Origin: Actinopolyspora mzabensis
Lineage (GTDB): Bacteria; Actinomycetota; Actinomycetes; Mycobacteriales; Pseudonocardiaceae
DNA: 64,000 nt
Direction of reading: 5' to 3'
Assembly (NCBI RefSeq): GCF_900101095.1
Contig: NZ_FNFM01000011.1
Location: forward strand, 180,578 to 244,577
This document shows, piece after piece, positions 33,727 to 42,003 of the stretch (positions within the stretch are counted from its first letter, which is position 1; each line of letters starts with the position of its first letter). A model generated the notes under the pieces. It had not been told where the DNA came from. It saw only the letters and a list, made by a program, of their open reading frames with translations, and made no database searches. Made by a program: the position numbers and the translations under genes.

Positions 33727-35844
33727 GTGAACGAGGTTCAGTCATTGCCGGAGTCATATCCGAACGCGCATCGCACGGACACGGTGGAAAGGCCGCACGG
33801 AATCGAGGTGCACGATCCCTACCGCTGGCTGGAGGACCCTTCGGACCCGGCCTGCGCGGCGTGGTCACGTGAGCAGGACCGGCTCACCGACGCGTGGCTG
33901 CGCAACCTGCCCCGGCGCGAGGAGATCGCCGAGCGACTGAGCACACTGCTGCGCACGGGGTCGGTCTCGGCGCCGGTGTGGCGCAACGGCCGTTCGTTCT
34001 TCACCAGACGGGAGAGCGACCAGGAGTTCCCGGTGCTGTTCGTGCGGGAACCGAGCGGAACGGTTCGCCGGCTGCTCGACGTGACCGAGCTCGATCCGTC
34101 CGGGCTGACGACGCTGGATCGGTGGAGCCCCAGCCTGGAGGGGGATCGACTCGCCTACCAGATCTCGAGCGGCGGGGACGAGGAGTCGCTGCTGCACGTG
34201 CTGGACGTGACCACGGGCGAACTGCTGGAAGGCCCCATCGACCGGTGCCGCTACTCCGCGGTGGCCTGGCTTCCCGGTGGCGCCGAGTTCTACTACGTCC
34301 GCAGGATCGCCCCCGAACTGGTCCCCGAGGACGAGCGCCAGTTCCACCGCCGAGTGTGGCTGCATCGGGTGGGAACCGACCCGGACGAGGACGTGCTGGT
34401 CCACGGCGAACAGCTGCATCACACCTACTTCTACTCCGTGAGCCTGTCACCGGACGGCAACTGGCTGCTGGTGCACGGCAGTCCGGGAACGGCACGTCGT
34501 GATTCGCTGTGGCTAGCGGACCTGCGAAACGGTGACCGCGCTCCCGAGCTGCGACGCGTGCTGGACGACGAGCAGGGCGTGCAGGCGAGCGCTCGGGTGG
34601 AACCGGACGGGTGGATGTACATCCGCACCACGCTGGACGCGCCGCGCGGCAGGCTCTGCGTCGCCGATCCGAACCGACCGGACCCGAGCGAATGGACGGA
34701 GCTGATCCCGGAGGATCCGGACTCGGTACTGGAGACCTCGCGTTGGCTCGACGGCACGGGTTCGGAGCCACGACTGGCCGTGTTGCGCACCGCACACGCG
34801 GTGTCCGAACTGACGCTGCACGACGCGGGAACCGGCGAGCTCCGCCGGGTGGTGCCGTTGCCCGGCACCGGGCAGGTGACCACGATGAACACGGTGGACA
34901 CCCGGACCGCGACCGGCCGTGACCGCATTTGGCTCGGCTGGACCGATTTCGCCACGCCACCGTGCGTGTACTCCTACTCGATGGCCACGGACGAGACGGA
35001 AGCGGTGGAACACGCCCCGGGCCAGGAGGCCGTACCGGAGATAACCAGCACCCAGCTGAGTTACAGCTCCGCGGACGGCACCACGGTACGGATGTTCGTG
35101 CTGGCTCCCGCGACCCCACAGCACGGGCCGCTGCCCACGCTGCTGACGGGCTACGGCGGTTTCGCGCTGTCCAGGGAACCCGCCTACACCCCCAACGCGC
35201 TGGCGTGGGTGGCCGCGGGCGGCGTGTGGGCGTTGCCCTCGTTGCGCGGTGGCGCCGAGGAAGGGGAACAGTGGCATCAAGCGGGCATGCGGGAGAACAA
35301 ACAACGCGTCTTCGACGACTTCCACGCCGCGGCCGAGCACCTGATCGAGCGAGGCTGGACCACCTCGGACCAGCTGGCCATCAGCGGTGGTTCCAACGGT
35401 GGGCTGCTGGTCGGAGCGGCGCTGACGCAACGCCCCGAGCTGTACCGGGCAGTGGTGTGCTCGGCCCCGCTGCTGGACATGGTGCGCTACGAGAAGTTCC
35501 TGCTCGGCAGACTGTGGAGCGAGGAGTACGGCAGCGCCGAGAACCCCGAGGAACTCGAATGGTTGCTGTCCTACTCGCCGTACCACAACATCGGCGAGGC
35601 CATCGAGTACCCGGCGGTGTTGCTGTCGGTGTTCGAGTCGGACAGCCGGGTCGACCCGATGCACGCGCGCAAGATGTGCGCGGCACTGCAGCACGCGACG
35701 AGTTCACCACCGGACAAGCGCCCCGTACTGCTCCGGCGCGAGACGGAGGTGGGGCATTCGGCGCGTTCGGTCTCCCGTAGTGTGGGCATGGCGACCGACC
35801 ATTTCGCGTTTCTCGCGGAAGCCACCGGACTCATCCGGAAATAG
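33727..35844 (+). CDS. Prolyl oligopeptidase family serine peptidase (S9)
   Basis: A 705-residue cytosolic peptidase that cuts short peptides, typically after proline. Residues 20-400 form a beta-propeller gate beginning ERPHGIEVHDPYRWLEDP. The C-terminal alpha/beta-hydrolase domain has LLTGYGGFALS, the nucleophile elbow as SGGSNGGLLVGAAL (Ser about residue 555), the acid in ESDSRVDPMHARKM and the histidine in TEVGHSARS. No signal peptide is seen. The GTG start is taken because it precedes the conserved start; an upstream extension is open but unlike the family. The AT-rich 33540-33620 stretch is the likely promoter. Stands alone, divergent from the HNH gene. Confidence 0.94.
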   Translation: MNEVQSLPESYPNAHRTDTVERPHGIEVHDPYRWLEDPSDPACAAWSREQDRLTDAWLRNLPRREEIAERLSTLLRTGSVSAPVWRNGRSFFTRRESDQEFPVLFVREPSGTVRRLLDVTELDPSGLTTLDRWSPSLEGDRLAYQISSGGDEESLLHVLDVTTGELLEGPIDRCRYSAVAWLPGGAEFYYVRRIAPELVPEDERQFHRRVWLHRVGTDPDEDVLVHGEQLHHTYFYSVSLSPDGNWLLVHGSPGTARRDSLWLADLRNGDRAPELRRVLDDEQGVQASARVEPDGWMYIRTTLDAPRGRLCVADPNRPDPSEWTELIPEDPDSVLETSRWLDGTGSEPRLAVLRTAHAVSELTLHDAGTGELRRVVPLPGTGQVTTMNTVDTRTATGRDRIWLGWTDFATPPCVYSYSMATDETEAVEHAPGQEAVPEITSTQLSYSSADGTTVRMFVLAPATPQHGPLPTLLTGYGGFALSREPAYTPNALAWVAAGGVWALPSLRGGAEEGEQWHQAGMRENKQRVFDDFHAAAEHLIERGWTTSDQLAISGGSNGGLLVGAALTQRPELYRAVVCSAPLLDMVRYEKFLLGRLWSEEYGSAENPEELEWLLSYSPYHNIGEAIEYPAVLLSVFESDSRVDPMHARKMCAALQHATSSPPDKRPVLLRRETEVGHSARSVSRSVGMATDHFAFLAEATGLIRK

Positions 35845-36051
35845 CAGGTCAGCGGCGGGTGCTCCACGTGAGCACCCGCTCGCGTCGTGGACGGCGGGGC
35901 GTTCACGAAGCTCGCTCGACAACGCCGGATTCGCTCGCCGAGATCGGGCAGACCGGCCCATCCGTCGGATCGCCGAAGCGCACGTGTGGGAAGCCCCATT
36001 CGTACGCCGACCGTGAAGAACTTTCCAACGTCCGCATGGAGCCCCGAAACC

Positions 36052-37032
36052 ATGACGACCACGTTGCCCCTGGCACAGTCCCGCTGCTCGGACGATTCCA
36101 GTTGGTGGTGCGAGACCGTCTTCGACTGGACCAGCAACGCGTGGCTGGCCAACTACTCGGAGATGCTGATCGCCACCCCGCTGCGGATCCTGCTGATCGT
36201 GGTGGTGGCGTTCCTGGCTCGATACGTGCTGCACCGGATCATCACCAGGCTCAGCCGCACCAACGGCGAGGCACCGAAGCTGCTGCAGCCACTGCGGGAG
36301 CGGCGCGGCGAGGCGGTCTCGGGCGAGACGCTGGCCGAACAGCGGAGCCAGCGCGCGCGAACGCTGGGGTCGGTGCTGAAGTCGGTGATCAGCTTCGTGG
36401 TCTTCGTGTTCGCGGGTTTCTACGTGCTGCGCCAGTTCGGTGTGGATCTGGCACCGTTGATCGCCTCGGCCGGAATCGTGGGTGTCGCGCTGGGCTTCGG
36501 CGCGCAGAATCTGGTCCGCGACTTCCTGTCCGGCATGTTCATGATGATCGAGGATCAGTACGGGGTCGGTGACTGGGTGGACCTCGGCGAGGCCGGCGGT
36601 ACCGTGGAGACGGTGGGACTGCGAGTCACCACGCTGCGCGACATCAACGGCACCGTCTGGTACGTCCGCAACGGCGAGATCCTGCGGGTGGGCAACTCCA
36701 GTCAGGGCTATGCCGTGGCGGTGGTGGATCTGCCCGTGGCACACAGCAGTGACGTTGCGCGCGCGCAGGAGGTGGCGCAGTCGGTCGCGGCCTCGGCGGC
36801 ACAACGGGAACCGCTCTCCAAGGACGTACTGGAGCCCCCGGAGATGCTCGGTATCAACCAGATCACCTCGGATACGATCACGCTGCGGTTGACCGCCAAG
36901 GTGCGTCCGGGACAGCAGTGGGCCGTGCAGCGCCTGCTCCGCGCCGAGATCAAGCGGGCCTACGACGAGGCGGACATCAAGCCGCCCTACCCGGCTGGAC
37001 GCTTGATGCCGGAGCCAGGCGAACAGCAGTGA
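36052..37032 (+). CDS. Small-conductance mechanosensitive channel (MscS family)
   Basis: A 326-residue inner-membrane channel that opens under membrane tension and releases solutes on osmotic downshock. Three hydrophobic helices: about residues 40-62, 108-127 and 133-155, the last being the pore helix [27 protein letters not shown] with its small-residue packing face. The beta domain follows ([20 protein letters not shown], then [17 protein letters not shown]), and an alpha/beta C-terminal part ends in a charged tail. This is the compact MscS form common in actinobacteria. ATG start at 36052. The next gene, glbO, begins 25 bases later on the same strand. Confidence 0.92.
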   Translation: MTTTLPLAQSRCSDDSSWWCETVFDWTSNAWLANYSEMLIATPLRILLIVVVAFLARYVLHRIITRLSRTNGEAPKLLQPLRERRGEAVSGETLAEQRSQRARTLGSVLKSVISFVVFVFAGFYVLRQFGVDLAPLIASAGIVGVALGFGAQNLVRDFLSGMFMMIEDQYGVGDWVDLGEAGGTVETVGLRVTTLRDINGTVWYVRNGEILRVGNSSQGYAVAVVDLPVAHSSDVARAQEVAQSVAASAAQREPLSKDVLEPPEMLGINQITSDTITLRLTAKVRPGQQWAVQRLLRAEIKRAYDEADIKPPYPAGRLMPEPGEQQ

Positions 37033-37057
37033 CGTCGAAGCCTCCCGAGGAGGGCAT

Positions 37058-37441
37058 GTGAGCACTCCGGAAACCTTTTACGACGAGGTCGGTGGCGAGG
37101 CCACCTTCCGAACCATCGTGGCCCGCTTCTACGAGGAGGTCGCCAAGGACGAGCTGCTCAGACCGTTGTACCCGGAGGAGGATCTCAGCGGCGCCGAGCA
37201 GCGACTGCGTCTGTTCCTGATGCAGTACTGGGGCGGTCCGCAGACCTACTCGGAGCAGCGCGGGCACCCTCGACTGCGGATGCGGCACGCCCCCTTCAAG
37301 ATCGGCCTCGCCGAACGCGACGCCTGGCTGCGCTGTATGCGAATCGCCCTGGACGAGGTGGATCTGACGCGGCAACAGCGTGACCGGCTCTGGCAGTACT
37401 TCGAGATGGCCGCACACAGCATGGTCAACTCGTGGTTCTGA
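37058..37441 (+). CDS. glbO: Truncated hemoglobin, group II (trHbO)
   Basis: A 127-residue heme protein with a 2-on-2 helical globin fold. Group II features: [20 protein letters not shown] with Tyr at B10, [20 protein letters not shown] with Trp at G8-type position, and [10 protein letters not shown] with the proximal His F8. TrHbO binds oxygen tightly and is associated with the respiratory chain in mycobacteria. A GTG start with GAGGAGG four bases upstream. It follows mscS closely and precedes the glucosidase-like gene, the same neighbour as Rv2471 in M. tuberculosis. Confidence 0.95.
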   Translation: MSTPETFYDEVGGEATFRTIVARFYEEVAKDELLRPLYPEEDLSGAEQRLRLFLMQYWGGPQTYSEQRGHPRLRMRHAPFKIGLAERDAWLRCMRIALDEVDLTRQQRDRLWQYFEMAAHSMVNSWF

Positions 37442-37818
37442 TTCCGCGTCCGCCCGAGCCGGTCGGCCCGCCGAACCGCCCACTCCGTGGCTGACCCCCT
37501 GGTCGACTCGGGATCGTCCACCAGGCCACGTCCCCGCTGCGTACCCTGACCCGACCTGTTCGATCGCCGCCACCCCGCAGGAACCGGTCCTTTCGGACGG
37601 GTCCACAGCGGACCGCCGTTCTCCGGTGATCTCCCCAGCGACCACCGGCGGCGGTGTGGGTGCTGGAATATCCGACACGACACCGCGACGGAGTTCGCGG
37701 TATTACGGTTATCGACAACATCGACACCGGAGACCGGCGTCGCAGCCAGCGTCCGGGCGCATCGGCCCAATCGCCGGACACTCGGCTACGGTGGCCGGAC
37801 AGTTAAGGGGTGACCACT
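37442..37818. other. glbO to GH13-like gene spacer
   Basis: No gene supported in these 377 bases. Frames on both strands are Arg/Pro-rich without domains. The last part (GACACTCGGCTACGGTGGCC then TTAAGGGG) probably holds the promoter and ribosome site of the next gene. Confidence 0.4.
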
Positions 37819-39117
37819 GTGCGCCGCTGGACAGAACAAGACGCCCCCGGCCAGGAGCAACTTCCCTGGTGGTGGGACGCGACGCACTACGCGATCGACA
37901 TCCGACTGTTCGCGGATTCCGACGGTGACGGTGTCGGCGATCTGGACGGCCTGCGCCACCGGCTGGGGTATCTCGAACTGCTCGGCATCGACACGGTCTG
38001 GCTGACCGGGGTCGCGATGACCGGTGTGGGGCCCAACATCGGCGAACCGCGGCAGGCCGCCGCGGTCCTGGAGTCCTTCGAACACCTGACCACGGCCGCC
38101 CACGACTGCGATCTGCGGGTGACCCTCGACATCGGCGCGGACATCTCCGATCTACGGCAGCCCCGGGCGCAGCAGGAGCTGGTCCGCACGCTGCGGTTCT
38201 GGACCGACCGGGGAGTCGACGGTTTCCGCCTCGCCCTCTCCCGTCGCGGTGGGAACTCCGGTGGGCCCGAGGCTCAGGGACTGGATCCGGACACCTCCCG
38301 CGCCATCAGGGCGGCACTGGCGGAGGAGTCGGACAGGCTGATCGGCTCCCTGGTGGAGGAACAGCAGTCCAGCCGGGGGGTGTGGGACGTCGACTTCAAC
38401 CGCTCCCTCGCGGAGGCGGAGTTCGAGGCGGGTGAAATCCAGGAGGCGATCAGCAAGGAACTGGCCGCCTGCCGGGAGTTCGGAACGCGCCCCGGCTGGA
38501 TGGTTTCCGGCCGGAGCACCCCGCGACAGGTCACCCGGTACGGCGGCGGCGAACTCGGGCGTGCGCGGGCGCAAGCGATGTCACTGGTGACACTTGCGCT
38601 GCCCGGAGTCGTGTGCATCGACAGCGGGGAGGAGCTCGGACTGCCCGAGGTCATCGCCTCCGCCACCGAGAGCCACCCCGGCGAACTCGTCGGCGCGCGG
38701 GTGCCGATGCCGTGGGAGGGCAGCGAGCCACCCTACGGTTTCAGTACGAACCCGACCTCTTGTCTACCGGTGCCGGCGGACTGGCGAGAGCTCACCGTGG
38801 AGGCACAGCTGGAAAGCGCGGATTCCACCCTCTCGCTGTACCGTCAGGAACTGGAACTGAAACGCACCGCTCCCGCGGAGGCCGGTGTCGACGAGAGCTC
38901 CGGAACCGCGGGGCTCTTCGACGAGGACACCGTGGAATGGTACGGAGCCCCGAGCGGCTGTCTGGCGTTCCGAAGGGGTGTCGGCGGAGTGATCTGCGCG
39001 CTGAACACCTCGGAGCAACGGGTACCGCTCCCGCCGGGAGAACTCCTCCTCGCCAGCAGTCCGCTGGTGGAGGGGCAGCTACCGCCGAACTCGGCGGTGT
39101 GGTTGACCGCGAACTGA
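37819..39117 (+). CDS. GH13-like pseudoenzyme (alpha-glucosidase relative), first of two
   Basis: A 432-residue relative of GH13 alpha-glucosidases, in the place of mycobacterial aglA. The start of the barrel is well kept (YAIDIRLFADSDGDGVGDLD, LGYLELLGIDTVWLTGV), including the calcium-type DSDGDG loop, and so is the block TRYGGGELGRARAQAMSL...GEELGLPE. All catalytic signatures are gone: region I is LDIGADIS in place of D..VNH, region II is GFRLAL in place of GFR.D, region III LIGSLVEE lacks the acid, region IV is SGRSTPR in place of NHD.PR. It therefore cannot hydrolyse glycosides by the GH13 mechanism. It may bind sugar or act as a partner. AAGGGG eight bases before the GTG supports the start. 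Confidence 0.85.
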   Translation: MRRWTEQDAPGQEQLPWWWDATHYAIDIRLFADSDGDGVGDLDGLRHRLGYLELLGIDTVWLTGVAMTGVGPNIGEPRQAAAVLESFEHLTTAAHDCDLRVTLDIGADISDLRQPRAQQELVRTLRFWTDRGVDGFRLALSRRGGNSGGPEAQGLDPDTSRAIRAALAEESDRLIGSLVEEQQSSRGVWDVDFNRSLAEAEFEAGEIQEAISKELAACREFGTRPGWMVSGRSTPRQVTRYGGGELGRARAQAMSLVTLALPGVVCIDSGEELGLPEVIASATESHPGELVGARVPMPWEGSEPPYGFSTNPTSCLPVPADWRELTVEAQLESADSTLSLYRQELELKRTAPAEAGVDESSGTAGLFDEDTVEWYGAPSGCLAFRRGVGGVICALNTSEQRVPLPPGELLLASSPLVEGQLPPNSAVWLTAN

Positions 39118-39228
39118 CCGAGCCCTCCCGCCGTATCGACGACCGGTGGGAGGTGCACCGACGCGTCGACGCCGGAACACCACGCCGGTGGCTCGCACCG
39201 CGGGTTCCGCGACCGGCAGCGGTGCTGT

Positions 39229-39273
39229 CACTCTCGGGACCAGCACTCTCGGGGCCATCACTCTCGGGGATGG
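39229..39273. repeat. Three 15-bp direct repeats
   Basis: CACTCTCGGG followed by five variable bases occurs three times in tandem (39229-39243, 39244-39258, 39259-39273) in the spacer between the two GH13-like genes. No coding role is evident. Confidence 0.7.
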
Positions 39274-39436
39274 CGGTTCCGAGGACGTCGGAAGCGTGGC
39301 GCGGGGAAGCCGTGGTGCGTGGACTGCGGATGACGGCACGACACCTCGTTCGAGCCGACGAGATTTCAAGATCCACCCGATCGTGGTCCCGTCGACAGCG
39401 CTGCGGCGGGAAAACTCAGTGACAGGATGGGCCACC

Positions 39437-40681
39437 GTGGGCTTGAGCGAATTGAGCCGCGAAGACTCGACGACAGGGCGTGGCTGGTGGGAAAACCGAA
39501 TTTTTTACCGTGTCGATGTCCGGGCGTTCAGCGACTCCGATGCCGACGGGGTCGGTGATCTGGAGGGCGTTCGGGACAGACTCGGGTACCTGGAACTGAT
39601 CGGTATCGACGCCATCTGGCTGACCGGTGTGCTGGCTTCACCGGTGGGACGCCCCGGACAAGGGCGGGACGTGGAGCCGTTGATCGGCACCCTGGACTCG
39701 TTGGAAACGCTGCTGACCGAAGCACACGCGGCGGGAATGCGGGTGGCGTTGGACCTCGCCGTGGACGGCACGGAGATCGTTCACAGCGAAAACCAACGGG
39801 AACTGGCGGAGTCGCTGCGGTTCTGGAGCGATCACGGCGTCGACGGGTTCCGGATCGCCGCGCTACCGGGCATCACCGGCCCGATCGACGAATCCGCGCA
39901 TCGGATCGTGCGAATGATCCGCTCGGTGCTCGACGGAGGGGACTCGGTCATGCTCGGTGGCCTGGTCGACGGCTGGCGCACCGGCCTCGGTGACCTGATG
40001 GAGCTGGACGTGGGCGTGGACCTGCGGTTCAGCCTGTCACGGTTCGACGCCACCGAGATACGCCGAATCGTGGAGACCGTGCTGGCGGATTCGGACAGCA
40101 ACGCGGGCACACCGGTATGGACGCTGTCCACATGGGAAAACCCACGCCCGACCACCCGGTTCGGAGGCGGTGCGCACGGGCTGGCCCGCGCACGAGCGAT
40201 GGCGTTGGTCCAGTTCGCCCTGCCGGGGGCGGTCGGTGTGGACAACGGAACGGAACTGGGGCTGCCGGAAGCCGAGAAACCCGATCGTACGAGCAGCCAC
40301 CCGGCCCGCGGCCCGATGCCCTGGGAGGGTACGCAACCACCGTTCGGTTTCTCCGCAGCGCCCGGAAACTGGTGGCCCACCCCACCCAACTGGGCCGCCA
40401 GCACCGTGGAGGCACAGTTGGAGGACCCGTTGTCGACGCTGTCGCTGCACCGCAACGCGATGGAACTGCGACGCCGCCACGAAATCGCGCACCGCACCAC
40501 AGTGCGCTGGTACGGGGCGCCGCCCGGCTGTCTGGCGTTTCGCTGTGACCGGACCGACCTGACGTGCGCGCTGAACGCTTCCGGTACGAGCGTGCCGAAA
40601 CCGCCGGGCACGGTCGTGCTGTGCAGCGGATCGTTAGAGGGCGAACGCATCCCACCGAACACGGCGGTGTGGCTGACCTGA
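39437..40681 (+). CDS. GH13-like pseudoenzyme, second of two
   Basis: A 414-residue paralogue of the preceding gene, about half identical. It keeps YRVDVRAFSDSDADGVGDLE, LGYLELIGIDAIWLTGVL, GGGAHGLARARAMAL and TELGLPE, but again every catalytic position is changed: region I LDLAVDGTEI, region II GFRIAALPG, region III MLGGLVDG, region IV STWENPR. The shared losses mean the inactive state predates the duplication and has been kept. The C-terminal beta-sandwich is short and ends TVVLCSGSLEGERIPPNTAV, as in its partner. The start is uncertain between GTG at 39419 and GTG at 39437. The two genes are 319 bases apart, separated by a small tandem repeat. Confidence 0.82.
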   Translation: MGLSELSREDSTTGRGWWENRIFYRVDVRAFSDSDADGVGDLEGVRDRLGYLELIGIDAIWLTGVLASPVGRPGQGRDVEPLIGTLDSLETLLTEAHAAGMRVALDLAVDGTEIVHSENQRELAESLRFWSDHGVDGFRIAALPGITGPIDESAHRIVRMIRSVLDGGDSVMLGGLVDGWRTGLGDLMELDVGVDLRFSLSRFDATEIRRIVETVLADSDSNAGTPVWTLSTWENPRPTTRFGGGAHGLARARAMALVQFALPGAVGVDNGTELGLPEAEKPDRTSSHPARGPMPWEGTQPPFGFSAAPGNWWPTPPNWAASTVEAQLEDPLSTLSLHRNAMELRRRHEIAHRTTVRWYGAPPGCLAFRCDRTDLTCALNASGTSVPKPPGTVVLCSGSLEGERIPPNTAVWLT

Positions 40682-40737
40682 GTCGACCGGGAGGTCCCGC
40701 CAAGCAGCGACCCGACGCCCCGAGCGGCAAACTTCGA

Positions 40738-41379
40738 TCAGGTCAGCAAGGGCAGCAGAGCGTGCCGCCGCCGGACCACCGCCCCGAACCGGGAGTCGAT
40801 ACGGAGCCACGTCTCGGTGGCGCTGACCCGTACGATCTCCTCCTCCGGAGGATCGCTTACCAGAAAACCCATCCCGGTCAACACGAACAAGCAGCGCAGC
40901 GGAACTTTGACGTGCAGCCCCGAGCCGCTGACGGTGAACACTTCCTGATCCATCAGCGAAGCGGGCGGCGTGCCCTTCGGCCCCACGTTCTGCCTGGCGA
41001 CACCGACCCCCTGCTCGGCCACCTCTCCGACGACCCTGGCAGGCAGGTCATCCACGTGCCGCCATCCTCCGGGGGGAGGCAGCTCGGAGCGCCACAGCAG
41101 ATCCCGCTCCGGGCCGGGATCCATCACCGGCCCGTTGGAAACCGTCAACGCGGCCAACAGCTCGTTGCCCGAGACGCTCACGTCGGCGGGTTGGACCTCA
41201 CCACCCACCGAACGAGTGCACAGCGCGTCGAACGGGGTGGCCGACCAGACATCGATCCGTTCGGCGTCGGACCTGTTCCGCAACCGCACGACGGCCTGAC
41301 CGTCCAGCCGCACGGCACGGGCCACGAACGCGCTCAGGTCGTCACGTTCGACCGAACCGGGCATTCGCAGTTCAGGCAA
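40738..41379 (-). CDS. Conserved protein (Rv2474c-like)
   Basis: A 213-residue protein without a named domain. It is mostly beta-strand by eye (FVARAVRLDGQAVVRLRNRS, VSVSGNELLAALTVSNG, FTVSGSGLHVKVPLRCLFVL, VRVSATETWLRIDSRFGAVV). From its position directly downstream of the thioesterase and near gdh it is the likely counterpart of mycobacterial Rv2474c, also of unknown function. A TTG start is favoured because GAGGAG stands seven bases upstream. It overlaps the thioesterase end by 8 bases, so translation is coupled. No signal peptide or membrane segment. Confidence 0.8.
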   Translation of the reverse strand: MPELRMPGSVERDDLSAFVARAVRLDGQAVVRLRNRSDAERIDVWSATPFDALCTRSVGGEVQPADVSVSGNELLAALTVSNGPVMDPGPERDLLWRSELPPPGGWRHVDDLPARVVGEVAEQGVGVARQNVGPKGTPPASLMDQEVFTVSGSGLHVKVPLRCLFVLTGMGFLVSDPPEEEIVRVSATETWLRIDSRFGAVVRRRHALLPLLT

Positions 41380-41812
41380 TTCGCTGCTCCTCGTTCACGA
41401 GCGGATCGAGTACCCACTCCGCGAGGAACGAACGTTCACCCTCGGTGAGGCGACGCGGACGTCCGGCTCGCAGATCGTAGGGCACCATCAGGGTCTCGGC
41501 AGTGGCCACCGAATCGTCACCACCCGCGGCGACGGCGTAGTCGACCACGAACGAGGCCGTGCGCAGCTCACGCACCGACATGCGCACCTGCACGGCCCCC
41601 ATGTGGTATTCCACCGGGGAGCGGTAGTCGACCGACAACCGGGCCACCACCATTCCCTCCGCCATACCGCCGTGGCCCCGCCGTTCCGCTTCGTTGAAGA
41701 GCAGCCCCGCACGGGCCTCCTCGAGCAGCGTCACGGTTCTGGCATGGTTCACGTGCCCGAAAGCGTCCATATCGGACCACCGCAGGGGCACTTCGGTGAC
41801 GTAGGCTCCCAC
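41372..41812 (-). CDS. Acyl-CoA thioesterase, hotdog fold (Rv2475c-like)
   Basis: A 146-residue 4-hydroxybenzoyl-CoA thioesterase-type enzyme that hydrolyses acyl-CoA. The signature is RWSDMDAFGHVNHARTVTLLEEAR, with the catalytic Asp in DMDAFGHVN at the head of the central hotdog helix. The following strands VARLSVDYRSPVEY, VQVRMSVRELRTASFVVDY and TAETLMVPYD complete the fold. Normal length for the family. A GTG start is preceded by AAGGAAGG. Coupled to the downstream Rv2474c-like gene. The natural acyl group is unknown. Confidence 0.9.
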   Translation of the reverse strand: MGAYVTEVPLRWSDMDAFGHVNHARTVTLLEEARAGLLFNEAERRGHGGMAEGMVVARLSVDYRSPVEYHMGAVQVRMSVRELRTASFVVDYAVAAGGDDSVATAETLMVPYDLRAGRPRRLTEGERSFLAEWVLDPLVNEEQRIA

Positions 41813-42003
41813 CTTCTGCCTTCCTTAGCGCACAGCCGATCAACGGGGGTCGGACAGCGACCGCGCCGCCCGGGGCCCCGGTTACACCGTACGCGGCCAC
41901 GGTACGGAACCGGATCCGACGAACGCCCCACCCTCGGTCGGACCGAGCGGGCGGCCCCTCGGGTCGAGCCGCGGGTGAACGAACCCGACCCGAGGGGAAG
42001 CCG

